Positions 53,975-63,466 of a stretch of 64,000 nt of DNA are shown here, piece by piece; the first letter of the stretch is position 1, and the number at the start of each line of letters is the position of its first letter. Source of the stretch: Dyadobacter sp. CY326 (GTDB lineage Bacteria; Bacteroidota; Bacteroidia; Cytophagales; Spirosomataceae); contig NZ_JAJUXI010000002.1 in assembly GCF_021390515.1 (NCBI RefSeq), positions 62,001 to 126,000 of the forward strand, in the 5' to 3' direction. Position numbers and translations under genes: made by a program. The notes under the pieces were generated by a model, which ran no database searches, was not told where the DNA came from, and saw only the letters and a program-made list of their open reading frames with translations.

Positions 53975-54958
53975 TTATGAAGTATAAGAGAATTTTTTGG
54001 GTGTGATGCCATATTGTTTTTCGAACAATCTGCTAAAGTGGCTTAGGTTTGAGAATCCCAGCTCGTAGCCGACCTCAGAAACGGAATGTTTAGCTTGTTT
54101 TAACAGAAATGCAGCTTCTTCCATTCTGGCCTTCTGGTAATAGTTATAGACTGAATCTCCAAAAGTTTGCTTAAAGAGCTGTTTAAGTTTTGTTTCGCTC
54201 ATTGAAGCGATCATTGCCAATTCGCTTAAAACAGGCGGACTGCTAAGATCGCTCAATATTTCATTTCGAATGACCAGGAGCTTTTCCGCATCGTTACTAT
54301 TGATATTTTTGAAAGTGGTATTTTCCCTGAGCGACAGCTTGCTAAAAAGCAAGTACATCAATTCCTGCACTTTGATTTGTACATAGAAATTATTCAGGGA
54401 GTTGTTCATATCGACGGATACAATATTGTTAAGCAGCAGTTGCATTTCAGGATCCAAACTTTCGAAAAAGAGAAAGGATGCGTTTTCGCCTATGATGGTT
54501 TTTATTGTACTGTTGGGCTTTTCACTTGATAGAATTGAGCGCAGCCTGTCGGCACCTATCGCAACTACTACATAATGAATAATGCTGTCGGCTGGAAACC
54601 GGATTTCAGTACGCAAATCATTGGTAGATAAGAGTATAGCAGATTCACCTTTATGTGCAAACGGGATGTTCTCTTCCCTATTGTATTTCACTTCGAGATC
54701 TTCCCAATGATTATAAAAGAAAATTGTACGTACGCTACCGGACTCCGGTGTAGGATTTCGCTTAACAATTAAATCTTCTTTTAGCGTATACCGATGGATC
54801 GTTAATTTGAAATCATCTCCAAACCTCACTTTGCGTACATAACCTTCTCCCATCGTCTTTGGAATTTCCAGAAAATTATCTCTGACAGGAGCATTTATTT
54901 GTTTTCCAAAAAATGTTATAAAATCAAAACCCGGAGCCGTGGTAAATTCGAAAATCAT
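53975..54958 (-). CDS. AraC-family transcriptional regulator
   Basis: 327 residues from ATG 54958 (a GTG at 55033 is in frame, but relatives start MxFEF). The C-terminal AraC domain has both helix-turn-helix motifs: VLSELAMIASMSETKLKQLFKQTFGDSVYNYYQKARMEEA and SVSEVGYELGFSNLSHFSRLFEKQYGITPKKF. The N-terminal part is a sensor of unknown ligand. Position upstream of the OYE-MDR-SDR-OYE gene run suggests that it controls it. Confidence 0.9.
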   Translation of the reverse strand: MIFEFTTAPGFDFITFFGKQINAPVRDNFLEIPKTMGEGYVRKVRFGDDFKLTIHRYTLKEDLIVKRNPTPESGSVRTIFFYNHWEDLEVKYNREENIPFAHKGESAILLSTNDLRTEIRFPADSIIHYVVVAIGADRLRSILSSEKPNSTIKTIIGENASFLFFESLDPEMQLLLNNIVSVDMNNSLNNFYVQIKVQELMYLLFSKLSLRENTTFKNINSNDAEKLLVIRNEILSDLSSPPVLSELAMIASMSETKLKQLFKQTFGDSVYNYYQKARMEEAAFLLKQAKHSVSEVGYELGFSNLSHFSRLFEKQYGITPKKFSYTS

Positions 54959-55421
54959 AGCAAGAAGTAATTGGTTTGAGAGTCTAAGGTCATGTAATTT
55001 CCTAAAATTTAAATCACTTTCTTCAATATTCACTTAGTGGATAATCTAGATATTACATATAATCGGATAGCTGACCCCCATGTGTTTTGAATCCACCATC
55101 ACAAAATCTACCTAGGCTTAACATTGCCAGTCTAACGTATACTACAAGAGATTAACTGTACTATATTGATGCCCTGGCGGCTGCTTCCTCACAAAATACG
55201 GGATCCAGCATATTTCACTTTAACCACCGAATAATTTTTCTCTTGGTTCCTATAACTATATGTTATGATTGGTTTGTTGGCAGAGAATCCATTTCGGCAA
55301 GAACTTATGCTGCTGGGAAAACTTACCCGCGAGCCTTAGAGAAAGCTTCGAAATTGATTCACCCTCGTTTTGATAGCTCCACTATCAAAATTATTTTACA
55401 GTTTAAAATGTGGAGATAAGT
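54959..55421. other. Intergenic region with a long open frame but no gene
   Basis: 463 bp between divergent genes. On the plus strand the frame ending TAA at 55417-55419 is open for about 88 codons but has no good start and matches nothing I know, so no gene is called. A short purine run (GGAGATAAG) before ATG 55422 is a fair Shine-Dalgarno sequence. Confidence 0.4.
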
Positions 55422-55841
55422 ATGAGCAATCCATTGGTTAAAGAGTTTACATATAATGTACCGATTGATGAAGTTTGGCAGGCTTTAACAAGTATGGATA
55501 AGATGAAGAAATGGTATTTCCCACAACTGCGAGGGTTTGAACCTGTGATGGGATTTAAATTTGAGTTTGATGATGACGATGCTGGATACCAAAAAGAATG
55601 GGTTGTGACCAAAGTGGTTGAAGGTAAAACACTGGCTCATAGCTGGGCTTATAAAGGCTATTCAGGAAGCTCAGAGATTATTTTTGATGTGACTACGGAT
55701 AATATCACAACCAGGTTAAAGATTACCCAAACAGATTTGGAAAGCTTTCCAAATCATCCATACTTCCGAAGAGAGCGGTTTGAATTAGGATGGGATAATC
55801 TTCTTGGCAAGAACCTCAAGCAGCTTCTCGAACTAAATTGA
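55422..55841 (+). CDS. SRPBCC / AHSA1-domain protein
   Basis: 139 residues from ATG 55422 (GTG 55410 is in frame but less likely, given the GGAG before the ATG). START-like fold: VKEFTYNVPIDEVWQALTSMDKMKKWYFP, then KEWVVTKVVEGKTLAHSWAYKGY and ERFELGWDNLLGKNLKQLLE. The AHSA1 group binds hydrophobic ligands; its substrate is unknown. Intact, unlike many neighbours. Confidence 0.87.
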   Translation: MSNPLVKEFTYNVPIDEVWQALTSMDKMKKWYFPQLRGFEPVMGFKFEFDDDDAGYQKEWVVTKVVEGKTLAHSWAYKGYSGSSEIIFDVTTDNITTRLKITQTDLESFPNHPYFRRERFELGWDNLLGKNLKQLLELN

Positions 55842-55896
55842 ATATGATACTGTCACAGAAAATTTCCAATTTACTGTGACGGCCGCTGTGATCCGA

Positions 55897-56767
55897 CTAT
55901 CTAATCTTCGTGAAAAGTCGTTTAAGATTTTGCTCTGTTGGTCTCAGGTCTGTGTATCTATCAATTATTATCCTGTTCTTGTAGATTACGAAAGTATTAG
56001 TGATTTTAGGGTTAATTTGGTTTAAATGCACTTCACTTTCCTGATCACCTAGTGAGGGCACGAAAGTGATTGCCAGGTGCCTGATGCCCTGACTTCTTCC
56101 AAGGGCATCTAGTTCCTGATTGCGGTTGGCTGCGGAGTAGTGTTGCGCATTACCGTAAACAAAGTAGACTTTCAGGTTTTCAGCCAACCGACCACTTTCA
56201 TGTTCAAGAAATTTTAGCCATTTTTTAATTTCAGGCCAGTCAGGGCTATTGCCAACGAAATATAGTATACCGTAATTTTTACCATACTTACACACCGGGC
56301 AAGCAGTGCTCCCCTTGTCCGGGCCCCAGGCGTGGAAAGGGGTAAATGAAGGGCTTTCCTCTCCAATAGGAAGGCCGGATTCGTTTCGCTCCCCAAGGTT
56401 TGATGGATAATTAGGAACATTTAATCCTAAAACAATGTCGTGCTCGGCAACCTGAATGCCGGACTGCTCTTGCAATCGTAATATGCCACTACCCCCTCGC
56501 CTTTCCAATTTCTTTCTCTCGGCAGTGGTCAGTAACGGATCATCGTCAAAAACAAATTCATCAATATAATATTCATTGGCAATGCCTGGCTCTTTTATTG
56601 ACGTATGAATATGGGCTGGAATGAACTCGTTGGGATATGCACCAGGCTTTATTGTGTAAATGGCCGGGCTTACTTGATGGGTCCCGTAGCGCTTGTCCCT
56701 CGCAGCTGGGCACTGTAGCATATGATAGGGCCAGCAAGGCAATATAGACAGAGTACTTCATGTTCAT
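55897..56767 (-). pseudogene. Intradiol dioxygenase-thioredoxin-like fusion, broken by internal deletion
   Basis: A signal peptide frame (MKYSVYIALLALSYATVPSCEGQ) starts at 56767/56761 but leaves frame near 56700. The other frame carries the C-terminal part of an intradiol ring-cleavage dioxygenase domain (TIKPGAYPNEFIPAHIHTSIKEP, VFDDDPLLTTAERKKL). It then has a second domain with GPDKGSTACPVCKYGKNYGILYFVG, like a thioredoxin or peroxiredoxin module. The first half of the dioxygenase, including its Tyr ligands, is missing. The two-domain layout occurs in Bacteroidota secreted proteins. Confidence 0.72.
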
Positions 56768-56854
56768 TTTGGTTTTCGCCCAAAAATAGACTGCTCAAAA
56801 ATAGCGTCATGAAGTACTAGAGTAAGCTGATGGATTTTAAATGTAAGGCGATGA

Positions 56855-57667
56855 CTAGGAAAACAGGTTGCGGAATTCCAGTTTATAATTTCGGCTCATC
56901 CTTACAATCTGCCCGTTTTCCAAAATCAAATCGTAATCTCCATTCAGCCGCGATTTGTAAGACAAAACCCTTTTGATGTTTACTATCGAGGATTTGTGAA
57001 CCCGTAAGAAGCTGGCAGGGTCTAGATTTTGTTCGAGCAATTTTAATGTTTGAGGATATAAATATTTCCCTTTCGCAGTATGAATGCAGCTATATGGACT
57101 GGAAGCGGTTATAAGAATAATTTCACTCGTTTCAACCATGATATTATTTGTCCCAATTGTAATGTTAATCCTGGCTAAGCCAGCCTTACTTTCCGGTAAT
57201 GTTGTTTTAGGCAGCGCGGCTGGAATTGTAAACCGAAGCATGTATATACATCCCGCTAGGTAAATCAACAGGCAAATGTAAAGATACTCGGCCAGGCCAT
57301 GGTGCAGTACATCTTTGAACTGGAAAACGTGACCTTGCGACAGCGACGAAATTGCATAAACACCAAAGGCAAATAGGAGGAAGTGTAAAGCCGAAGCCGC
57401 TAATGTTACACAGATCAATACAAGGAATTTTGGGATCGCAAACTTTACACGGAATGCATTTATGCAGTAATAAATCCCGGCAAACATTGGAGCAAACAAG
57501 ATCCAGAATGACTCAAAAAGAAAGGATTCTGAAATATGAAAAGCACTTTGACCATAAAAATGATAGCGGATGAAATCCTGCATCATGGCAAGTGTCATGG
57601 CCAATGCTGCGGCGATGCTGATCCTTATATTCCGAAGATGCAATGCGCTCAAAATAATGCCAGCCAT
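56855..57667 (-). CDS. Membrane LytTR-type transcriptional regulator
   Basis: 270 residues from ATG 57667 (GTG 57691 in frame). Four hydrophobic helices in the N-terminal half (for example FESFWILFAPMFAGIYYCI, FLVLICVTLAASALHFLLF, YLYICLLIYLAGCIYML) are followed by a LytTR DNA-binding domain (about 175-270: IILITASSPYSCIHTAKGKYLYPQTLKLLEQNLDPASFLRVHKSSIVNI). No receiver domain, so it may sense at the membrane directly. Target genes unknown; the surface protein upstream is a candidate. Confidence 0.88.
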   Translation of the reverse strand: MAGIILSALHLRNIRISIAAALAMTLAMMQDFIRYHFYGQSAFHISESFLFESFWILFAPMFAGIYYCINAFRVKFAIPKFLVLICVTLAASALHFLLFAFGVYAISSLSQGHVFQFKDVLHHGLAEYLYICLLIYLAGCIYMLRFTIPAALPKTTLPESKAGLARINITIGTNNIMVETSEIILITASSPYSCIHTAKGKYLYPQTLKLLEQNLDPASFLRVHKSSIVNIKRVLSYKSRLNGDYDLILENGQIVRMSRNYKLEFRNLFS

Positions 57668-57773
57668 ATTTAACTCAGAAATCTTCTGCACTAATTTAGA
57701 ACATTTATTACATACGAGACAACTGAGGGCTCAATTGAAGCAAAAGTCGTCGTTTCGATGCCTATGATCTATT

Positions 57774-57808
57774 AAAAAGCGAACCGTCAAGTATTTCTTA
57801 ACGGTTCG
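57774..57808 (-). terminator. Terminator of the beta-helix surface protein gene
   Basis: On the minus strand CGAACCGT pairs with ACGGTTCG over a 13-nt loop and is followed by CTTTTT. It lies about 56 bp past the stop codon. Confidence 0.82.
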
Positions 57809-57863
57809 TATTTTAGGGCATCCGCCTTTCTTTACCAAAGTATCCTTATTACTAACCCATCCG

Positions 57864-60800
57864 TCATTGTTTAACAAATGTCTCAGCAGTGCCGTCTGCA
57901 AATTTCAATATGTACACACCGCCCGGTAGCGAGCTGATATTGAGCCTTTGTTTGTTGCTGCTGATCATTATTGTTTGCAATTTTCGGCCTGAAATATCGT
58001 GGAGCGTAGCGCTCGTTTTGAGCATTGCATTACTTGCCAGGAAAGTCACTTCGGAATTTGCAGGATTTGGATAAATAGCTGCAGTGTTTGCTCCGACGTC
58101 CACTGAGATAATCTTGCTGTAACTGTAAGTGCTATCAAGATCATTCATTCTCAGTCGGTAATAAGTCATGAGGTTATCTCCGGACTGATCAATGTAGCTG
58201 TATTGGTGATTTCCACTTCCGTTTGCATGCACAGTTGCGATTGTTTTAAAGCTTTTGGCATTGCTACTGCGCTGAATCTCGAAATTATCCGTATTGACCT
58301 CGCTCGCCGTATTCCATTGCAACAAGTTGCTTCCACTTTCTTTGGTTGCCGCAAAACTGATCAGGTTGAGTGGCAGCGCAGTATCTTTTGTTTTTACAAA
58401 AAAACCACTGAAACCAGTTACGTCAAAAGTCACTTCCCAATACTGGCCGTCAGCATTCCATTCTACCTTTCCGTTGGCCTCAGAAGGCTTAAAAGTGGAG
58501 ATGCTTCCAATATAAGAATTGGGCAGACCGGAACCTGTTGTACTTAAACCCGCCCGTTTCTCAATGCGCAAGTTGGCTTTAAAGTTTTCTGCATCTGCTG
58601 AATTTTCAGGCAGCTTCACTGCATTGACCTGGTTATAGTCCGTAAACTCTTGTTGAGTGAAATATAAGGTAACCCTTGCAGTTGCATTCGATGTGTTTTC
58701 ACCAGGCGTAATTTGATAATGTCGCTTCACGAACTCTGGCGACTGCGTGCTTGCTACCCACGCCTTGGCACTGACTGGTCCGGATACCGGCGCTGCGCCA
58801 TTCGGGGATATGTATGCTACTAACCGGCAGTCTGTATTAAAAGACGTAAGTACAGCCTCCTTGGTAATCGTCACGGAAGCTTCGTCAAGGTCAGCTGCAA
58901 GCTGGCGCATCTCGCCACCAAATTCGTAAGCCCCCATATCTACAATGTGTTCCCGTAATCTTGGTTTGCCATCTTGATCAGTCATGATGGCGGTGAGATT
59001 GGGGGTCTGACCGCTCTGAAAGTAGTTAAAGCCTGTATTAACGGCAGGGCTGCAAGGCTGCAACCGATAGTTACCGGCGGCAGCGTCTACGAAAAGAGGG
59101 TCAACAGATGGAATTTGTGGTGCACCCGGCTGATTATTTGGATTTGGCTCAATAATACTGTTTTCAATGACAGCAGGGCTACCTCCCTCACCGTCAACTC
59201 CGCCTCTGTTGCCGTAGACAATACAGTTACGGATACTGCAACCAGCGTTGTTTCCAATGTATACCCCAGTGCTAATAGCTTGTCGATTGGTCGAATAATT
59301 ATCTGCAATTGTGCAGTTTATAAGCGTCGAATTCGCAGAACTCGAATTATTTACACCTGACATATAGAAACCATCGCCTATGTTTTTTACGATGCTGCAG
59401 TTAATCAGGGTTGGTGAGGAATTACCATTGCTTACACCAGCTGCGGTATTACCTGTTATAACCAGATTGACGAGCATTGGAGAATTTCCAATATTGTAGA
59501 TACCTATCTGAGCACCCGATACGGTAAATCCGTCAAGGACAGCTGTTGACCTAAGTTCCGTGATATTATAGACTACAAAGGTTCCGGTATTGTTAAGGAT
59601 ACTTTTGTTGGATGCATTAGACAAATCCCGATCAGCGAGGCTTGTTTCTGTTCCAGCAAAGCCACCATAGATTTTGACGCCTCCTTTCATTCGGAAATAA
59701 TCATTTGCAGGCGGAAGATAGGTGCCCCCGGCAACCCAAACCTGCTCTCCGCTTGCAGCATTATTGATGGCGCTCTGCAAATCTCCAAACGCACAATCCC
59801 AGGCTTTTCCACTACCAGTTCCGCCTGCGCGTACAAACCAGACGCCGGGCACGGCTGTACTGTTATTGTTTTCAGACTGATACTCAAAAGCTCCCTGATC
59901 CACGGTTCCAGCAAAAAAACGGGGCTGACCGGCCAGATCCCGGGTGACAGCAGATATATCAGGCATTTGACCAGCTGCATAGTAAGTGTTATTTCCCCTA
60001 TTGATCGCAGGGCTGCAGGGCTGCAACCGAAAATCTCCTCTTTCGGGATCAGTGAAAAGCGGATCGATATTAGGTGTTGATCCTGGTTGGCCTGCGCCTG
60101 CCTGGTCAACGATGCTATTTTGGATATCACTGGTGCCGGAGCGGTCGTCTACACCTTGCTGTGATGCCTTGATGATACTGTTGAAAATTTTTGGATAAGA
60201 ATTCTGCTCATTGTATATGCCGACCGGCTGGTTTGTTCCTGCTACCGTGCAATTAATTATTGCGGGCGAAGTGTTTGAATTGAAAATACCGCCAAACTCT
60301 GTTGTGTTATTGACAATGGCACAATTAACGAAGGTTGGTGAAGCGCCATCATTTTTGACACCTGCATCACCTGTATTTCCTGTAATTGTCACGTTGACGA
60401 ATACGGAGGAATTGTTCGTGTTCACAATACCACCTTCGCCTTCGGAACCACCATTTGAAACGACGACCAGATTGGTAAAGCTTGCCGAAGACTGGAAATT
60501 AATGATACCGGCTTTTCTGCCGCCGGTTATGCTAAATCCATCCAGGACAGTGGATGTTGTCAGTCCGCTTGCTGCATTAGCCTTGTAATTATAAATGGTG
60601 TAGTCGTGCGTTCCCCCACCAGTTATAACACTTGGGTTTTCACCTGAATTGAGATTCCGTTCACTCAGGGCTGTCTCCGTTCCTGCAAAGCCGCCATAGA
60701 TTTTTACACCTTCTTTTAATTCTAACCCTTGCGCGAACTGGGAGATTGGGTAGTTTCCGCCCGCAACCCAGATCTGGTCGCCGGGCGAGCTGTTGTAAAT

Positions 60801-61013
60801 AATACCCTGCAAATCGCTACTGGCGCCCTCCCAGGAAAAGCCATCATCTTGAGGAAAACCTCCGAATTCGGTCACATACCAGATATTTCCCTGAGCAAAA
60901 ACAGCATTCGATACGCTAAACAGGAATAAAAATAAAATTAAAAAAGTCGATACCCGAAGCGAAGAAGCAAATAGAGAAGACTTTACTTTTGAAGAAAATA
61001 AACGTTTAATCAT
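57864..61013 (-). CDS. Secreted beta-helix surface protein with T9SS sorting domain
   Basis: 1049 residues. Signal peptide (FLILFLFLFSVSNAVFAQ), two homologous modules of about 330 residues, each starting (I/V)W(Y/F)V and holding QVWVAGG-type strands, VKIYGGFAGTETxLxxRxL, right-handed beta-helix turns and an ending like DPLFxDxxxGxxRLQPCSPAxNxG. Then comes an Ig-like region, LISFAATKESGSNLLQWNTASEVNTDNFEI, and a type A T9SS C-terminal domain (YPNPANSEVTF, GRKLQ, LPGGVYILKF). It should be exported by the type IX system and attached to the cell surface; the beta-helix may bind or cut polysaccharide. Confidence 0.93.
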   Translation of the reverse strand: MIKRLFSSKVKSSLFASSLRVSTFLILFLFLFSVSNAVFAQGNIWYVTEFGGFPQDDGFSWEGASSDLQGIIYNSSPGDQIWVAGGNYPISQFAQGLELKEGVKIYGGFAGTETALSERNLNSGENPSVITGGGTHDYTIYNYKANAASGLTTSTVLDGFSITGGRKAGIINFQSSASFTNLVVVSNGGSEGEGGIVNTNNSSVFVNVTITGNTGDAGVKNDGASPTFVNCAIVNNTTEFGGIFNSNTSPAIINCTVAGTNQPVGIYNEQNSYPKIFNSIIKASQQGVDDRSGTSDIQNSIVDQAGAGQPGSTPNIDPLFTDPERGDFRLQPCSPAINRGNNTYYAAGQMPDISAVTRDLAGQPRFFAGTVDQGAFEYQSENNNSTAVPGVWFVRAGGTGSGKAWDCAFGDLQSAINNAASGEQVWVAGGTYLPPANDYFRMKGGVKIYGGFAGTETSLADRDLSNASNKSILNNTGTFVVYNITELRSTAVLDGFTVSGAQIGIYNIGNSPMLVNLVITGNTAAGVSNGNSSPTLINCSIVKNIGDGFYMSGVNNSSSANSTLINCTIADNYSTNRQAISTGVYIGNNAGCSIRNCIVYGNRGGVDGEGGSPAVIENSIIEPNPNNQPGAPQIPSVDPLFVDAAAGNYRLQPCSPAVNTGFNYFQSGQTPNLTAIMTDQDGKPRLREHIVDMGAYEFGGEMRQLAADLDEASVTITKEAVLTSFNTDCRLVAYISPNGAAPVSGPVSAKAWVASTQSPEFVKRHYQITPGENTSNATARVTLYFTQQEFTDYNQVNAVKLPENSADAENFKANLRIEKRAGLSTTGSGLPNSYIGSISTFKPSEANGKVEWNADGQYWEVTFDVTGFSGFFVKTKDTALPLNLISFAATKESGSNLLQWNTASEVNTDNFEIQRSSNAKSFKTIATVHANGSGNHQYSYIDQSGDNLMTYYRLRMNDLDSTYSYSKIISVDVGANTAAIYPNPANSEVTFLASNAMLKTSATLHDISGRKLQTIMISSNKQRLNISSLPGGVYILKFADGTAETFVKQ

Positions 61014-61074
61014 GTAGTACTAAAAGTGGAATTTGAGAGATCTGACAAAGAACCACTTTCATTATGACATTACC

Positions 61075-61082
61075 CAAACGTA
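61075..61082 (-). promoter_or_regulatory. Possible -7 box TACGTTTG for the surface protein gene
   Basis: A match to TAnnTTTG on the minus strand 61 bp before the start codon. No TTTG at the right distance upstream. Confidence 0.35.
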
Positions 61083-61640
61083 TATTGTTGATATTGAAGA
61101 CTTTTAATGTATTTAAATAATCCTTAGGTAAACCTTACCGTGGGTAGGCAATAAAATGTAAAATCTTTAGCAACAGTTAGGTCTCTCAGGTAGCCGCTTG
61201 TTTAAAATGCTATTTTTTGATATCTGTCCTGGGATAATGTTCTGGTCATTGTTTGTAATATAAGTTGACCTGCATCACTTTTACCTATATACGTACTCCC
61301 GAAGCATAATTGTTCAAATAATAGCTTAGTATGAGTGTCAGCAGTTCGAGTGCGACGGTTACGGCCGGGCTTCCCCAAGGATGGTTGTGGTGTAGTAATG
61401 TTTTGATGAAATCAACCAACGGGAAATTCTTAGGCTTTTACCAGAGCATGGAGAAATCCAGGAAATGATGAAGGATATTGAATGCGATCTCCACCTTGTA
61501 GAGAAGATGATCTCCTAAAATAATCGATGAGTAAACAGAGAAGCACAAATAACTACCCTTTCAAAAGTGGTGTTAGTTTCAAGCAGCATTACTTTATCGA
61601 TCAATTACGGAATCGTCCGAAACTAGCTTAATTAGCATTT

Positions 61641-61661
61641 CAAAGCCCCATTGGGGCTTTG
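61641..61661. terminator. Palindromic hairpin CAAAGCCCC/GGGGCTTTG
   Basis: A perfect 9-bp stem with a 3-nt loop. No T-tract beyond the stem; it may be a terminator remnant, as no intact gene ends nearby. Confidence 0.45.
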
Positions 61662-61847
61662 TTCATTTAATACCTTTATCATATTTACAAATGCAGTGGG
61701 AAAGTAACCTAATAAATTGCTTTCAACCTGTGTCGAAAACCAGGCTATGCTAAGCTAAACCAGCTTCTCCAGAGATGTATTCAATGACCTGACACCAAAC
61801 CCAAGTTAACGGTAAGTGGCTCTCAATAGTCCGTTTTCTGCCGTCTT

Positions 61848-62606
61848 TTAATTAAAAGAATTTCTGAATTCCAAAGGTGAAAAGTTGGTCTTTGTCTTGA
61901 AAAGTTTGCTAAACGATTGTGAATGTTCAAAGCCCAATTCATAAGCAATTTCCGAAACGGAAAGATTGGTCGTTGATAATTTTTCCTTTGCTTTTTCTAT
62001 AATTACGTTCTGAATATATTGTTGTGTGTTAAGTCCTGTCAATGAACTCAACATATCACTCAAATAGCGTTGCGATAGCTTTAATTCCGTGCTAATATAT
62101 TTTACGGACGGCAATCCGTCTTTCAAACTGTTTTCTTCCTCAAAATAGTTGTTTAAAAGTTTGTCCAAAGAAGTGATGATGTCGTGATTAACTGCTTTCC
62201 TCGTAATAAATTGCCTATTGTAAAAACGATTGCTGTAATTCAACAATAATTCTATTTGCGACACCAAAACGTCCTGACTAAAATGGTCAATATTGTTTTC
62301 TAATTCAATGGCTATTGTGGCAAATAAATTAGCTATAACATCTTTTTCTTTTGACGATAAAAATAAGGCTTCCGAAACATCATAAGAGAAAAATCCATAT
62401 TGATTGATTGTTTTTCCCAATGAATAATTTCGGATAAAGTCCGGATGAAAATACAAGGCAGTCCCTTCATAGCTTTCTAGGTCTTCCGGTGGAAAAACAA
62501 TTTGTTTCGGCTTCAAAAATGCCAATCCGCCTTCTTCAAAGTCGTAATAGCCCTGTCCGTATTTTATATGTCCTGTGAATATAGGCTTGAAGGAAATCTT
62601 GCTCAT
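61848..62606 (-). CDS. AraC-family transcriptional regulator
   Basis: 252 residues from ATG 62606. N-terminal AraC-type binding domain (GQGYYDFEEGGLAFLKPKQIVFPPEDL) and C-terminal helix-turn-helix pair (SVKYISTELKLSQRYLSDMLSSLTGLNTQQYIQNVIIEKAKEKL and SVSEIAYELGFEHSQSFSKLFKTKTNFSPLEF). It begins 13 bp after the stop of the aldo/keto reductase remnant and probably regulated that gene. Confidence 0.9.
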   Translation of the reverse strand: MSKISFKPIFTGHIKYGQGYYDFEEGGLAFLKPKQIVFPPEDLESYEGTALYFHPDFIRNYSLGKTINQYGFFSYDVSEALFLSSKEKDVIANLFATIAIELENNIDHFSQDVLVSQIELLLNYSNRFYNRQFITRKAVNHDIITSLDKLLNNYFEEENSLKDGLPSVKYISTELKLSQRYLSDMLSSLTGLNTQQYIQNVIIEKAKEKLSTTNLSVSEIAYELGFEHSQSFSKLFKTKTNFSPLEFRNSFN

Positions 62607-62619
62607 ACTTGGTTTAGCT

Positions 62620-62940
62620 TTATGATCTATCTATTTGTTTTTCTAAAACTTCGGGATAGCGGTCACCCACAAGTGTTATTCCATTGACTGTTGTGTTGAT
62701 TTTTGCAATTTCATCGGTAGTTAACACAATATTTGTACTGCCAATATTTTCCTCCAAACGATGTAATTTTGTAGTCCCTGGTATCGGTGCTATCCAAGGC
62801 TTTTGAGCTAATATCCAGGCTAGTGCTAATTGTGAGGTCGTAATCTCTTTTTGTTGAGCAATCTCAGAAAGTGCATCTACTAAAACCAGATTGGCCTTTA
62901 TGTTCTCTTCGCTGAAACGAGGAATGACGTTTCTGCGGTC
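62620..62940 (-). pseudogene. Aldo/keto reductase, C-terminal remnant
   Basis: About 106 codons of a YhdN/AKR-type aldo/keto reductase: NVIPRFSEENIKANLVLVDAL, TTSQLALAWILAQKPWIAPIPGTTKLHRLEENIG and the C-terminal helix, ending TAA at 62620-62622. The catalytic Asp-Tyr-Lys-His part is missing, cut at about 62940, where a piece of an unrelated gene begins on the other strand. Too short for activity. Confidence 0.85.
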
Positions 62941-62941
62941 G

Positions 62942-63181
62942 ACAGCCTATAGTTTTTTGTTTATTATACCTGTGGTGGCTCTTGCGTTTATCATAGCTTC
63001 TCCGCTTGCCTGGTATGGAATGAATCTCTGGCTAAGAAACTTTGCTTACCAGACGGATATCAAATGGTGGGTTTTTGCATTTGCAGCCGCCCTCTCCGCG
63101 CTGATAGCATTCGCAACGATCAGTTTTCAGAGCGTCAAAGCTGCGCTAATGAACCCTGTTAAAAGTTTGAAGATTGAGTAA
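62942..63181 (+). pseudogene. ABC transporter permease (FtsX/MacB type), C-terminal remnant
   Basis: About 79 codons ending TAA/TAG after KSLKIE. FIIASPLAWYGMNLWLRNFAYQTDIKWWVFAFAAALSALIAFATISFQSVKAALMNPVKSLK is the standard ending of Cytophagales FtsX-like permeases, with two membrane helices. The first 700 residues or so are absent; the frame upstream runs into antisense aldo/keto reductase sequence at about 62940. Confidence 0.85.
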
Positions 63182-63466
63182 GTTCATTCTTATTTCCCGT
63201 CGGGAAGGAGACAAGCGGTGAATCGATATTCACCCGGAATTGCCCGTTCAAATCGCCCATTTGTCCCTTTCGCAATCAATTTATTTTCTTTTGGCTATGG
63301 TCTATGCATTTTTATGCTAACCTAAATTACAACTACAAGCAGACATTTCGCGACAGTAAACCTCGACGTATACCATAATGGTTTTTACGCCTAAAAGTTT
63401 GCGGTCGGTACAACGTCAATTGCAGGCGGTCGCCGCGATTCGAACAAAAAAAAACATATAAGTAAG

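Larger units (their letters stand above)
61014..61847. other. 834-bp gene-poor region with short decayed frames
   Basis: No intact gene. On the plus strand a 37-codon frame ending TAA 61516-61518 (DEINQREILRLLPEHGEIQEMMKDIECD) looks like the tail of a former protein. On the minus strand short open frames overlap it. Together with its setting among truncated genes, this fits degenerate DNA. The terminator-like hairpin at 61641-61661 is listed separately. Confidence 0.45.

Noticed and set aside
55148-55419. Plus-strand frame open for about 88 codons before the AHSA1 gene
   Set aside because: No ATG/GTG start of use and no recognisable protein; kept as intergenic.
55852-55880. Inverted repeat GTCACAG/CTGTGAC after the AHSA1 gene as a terminator
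   Set aside because: The stem is only 7 bp with a 15-nt loop and no T-tract follows.
61190-61460. Short overlapping open frames on both strands
   Set aside because: Each under 60 codons, none with a motif; they cannot all be real. Treated as degenerate DNA.
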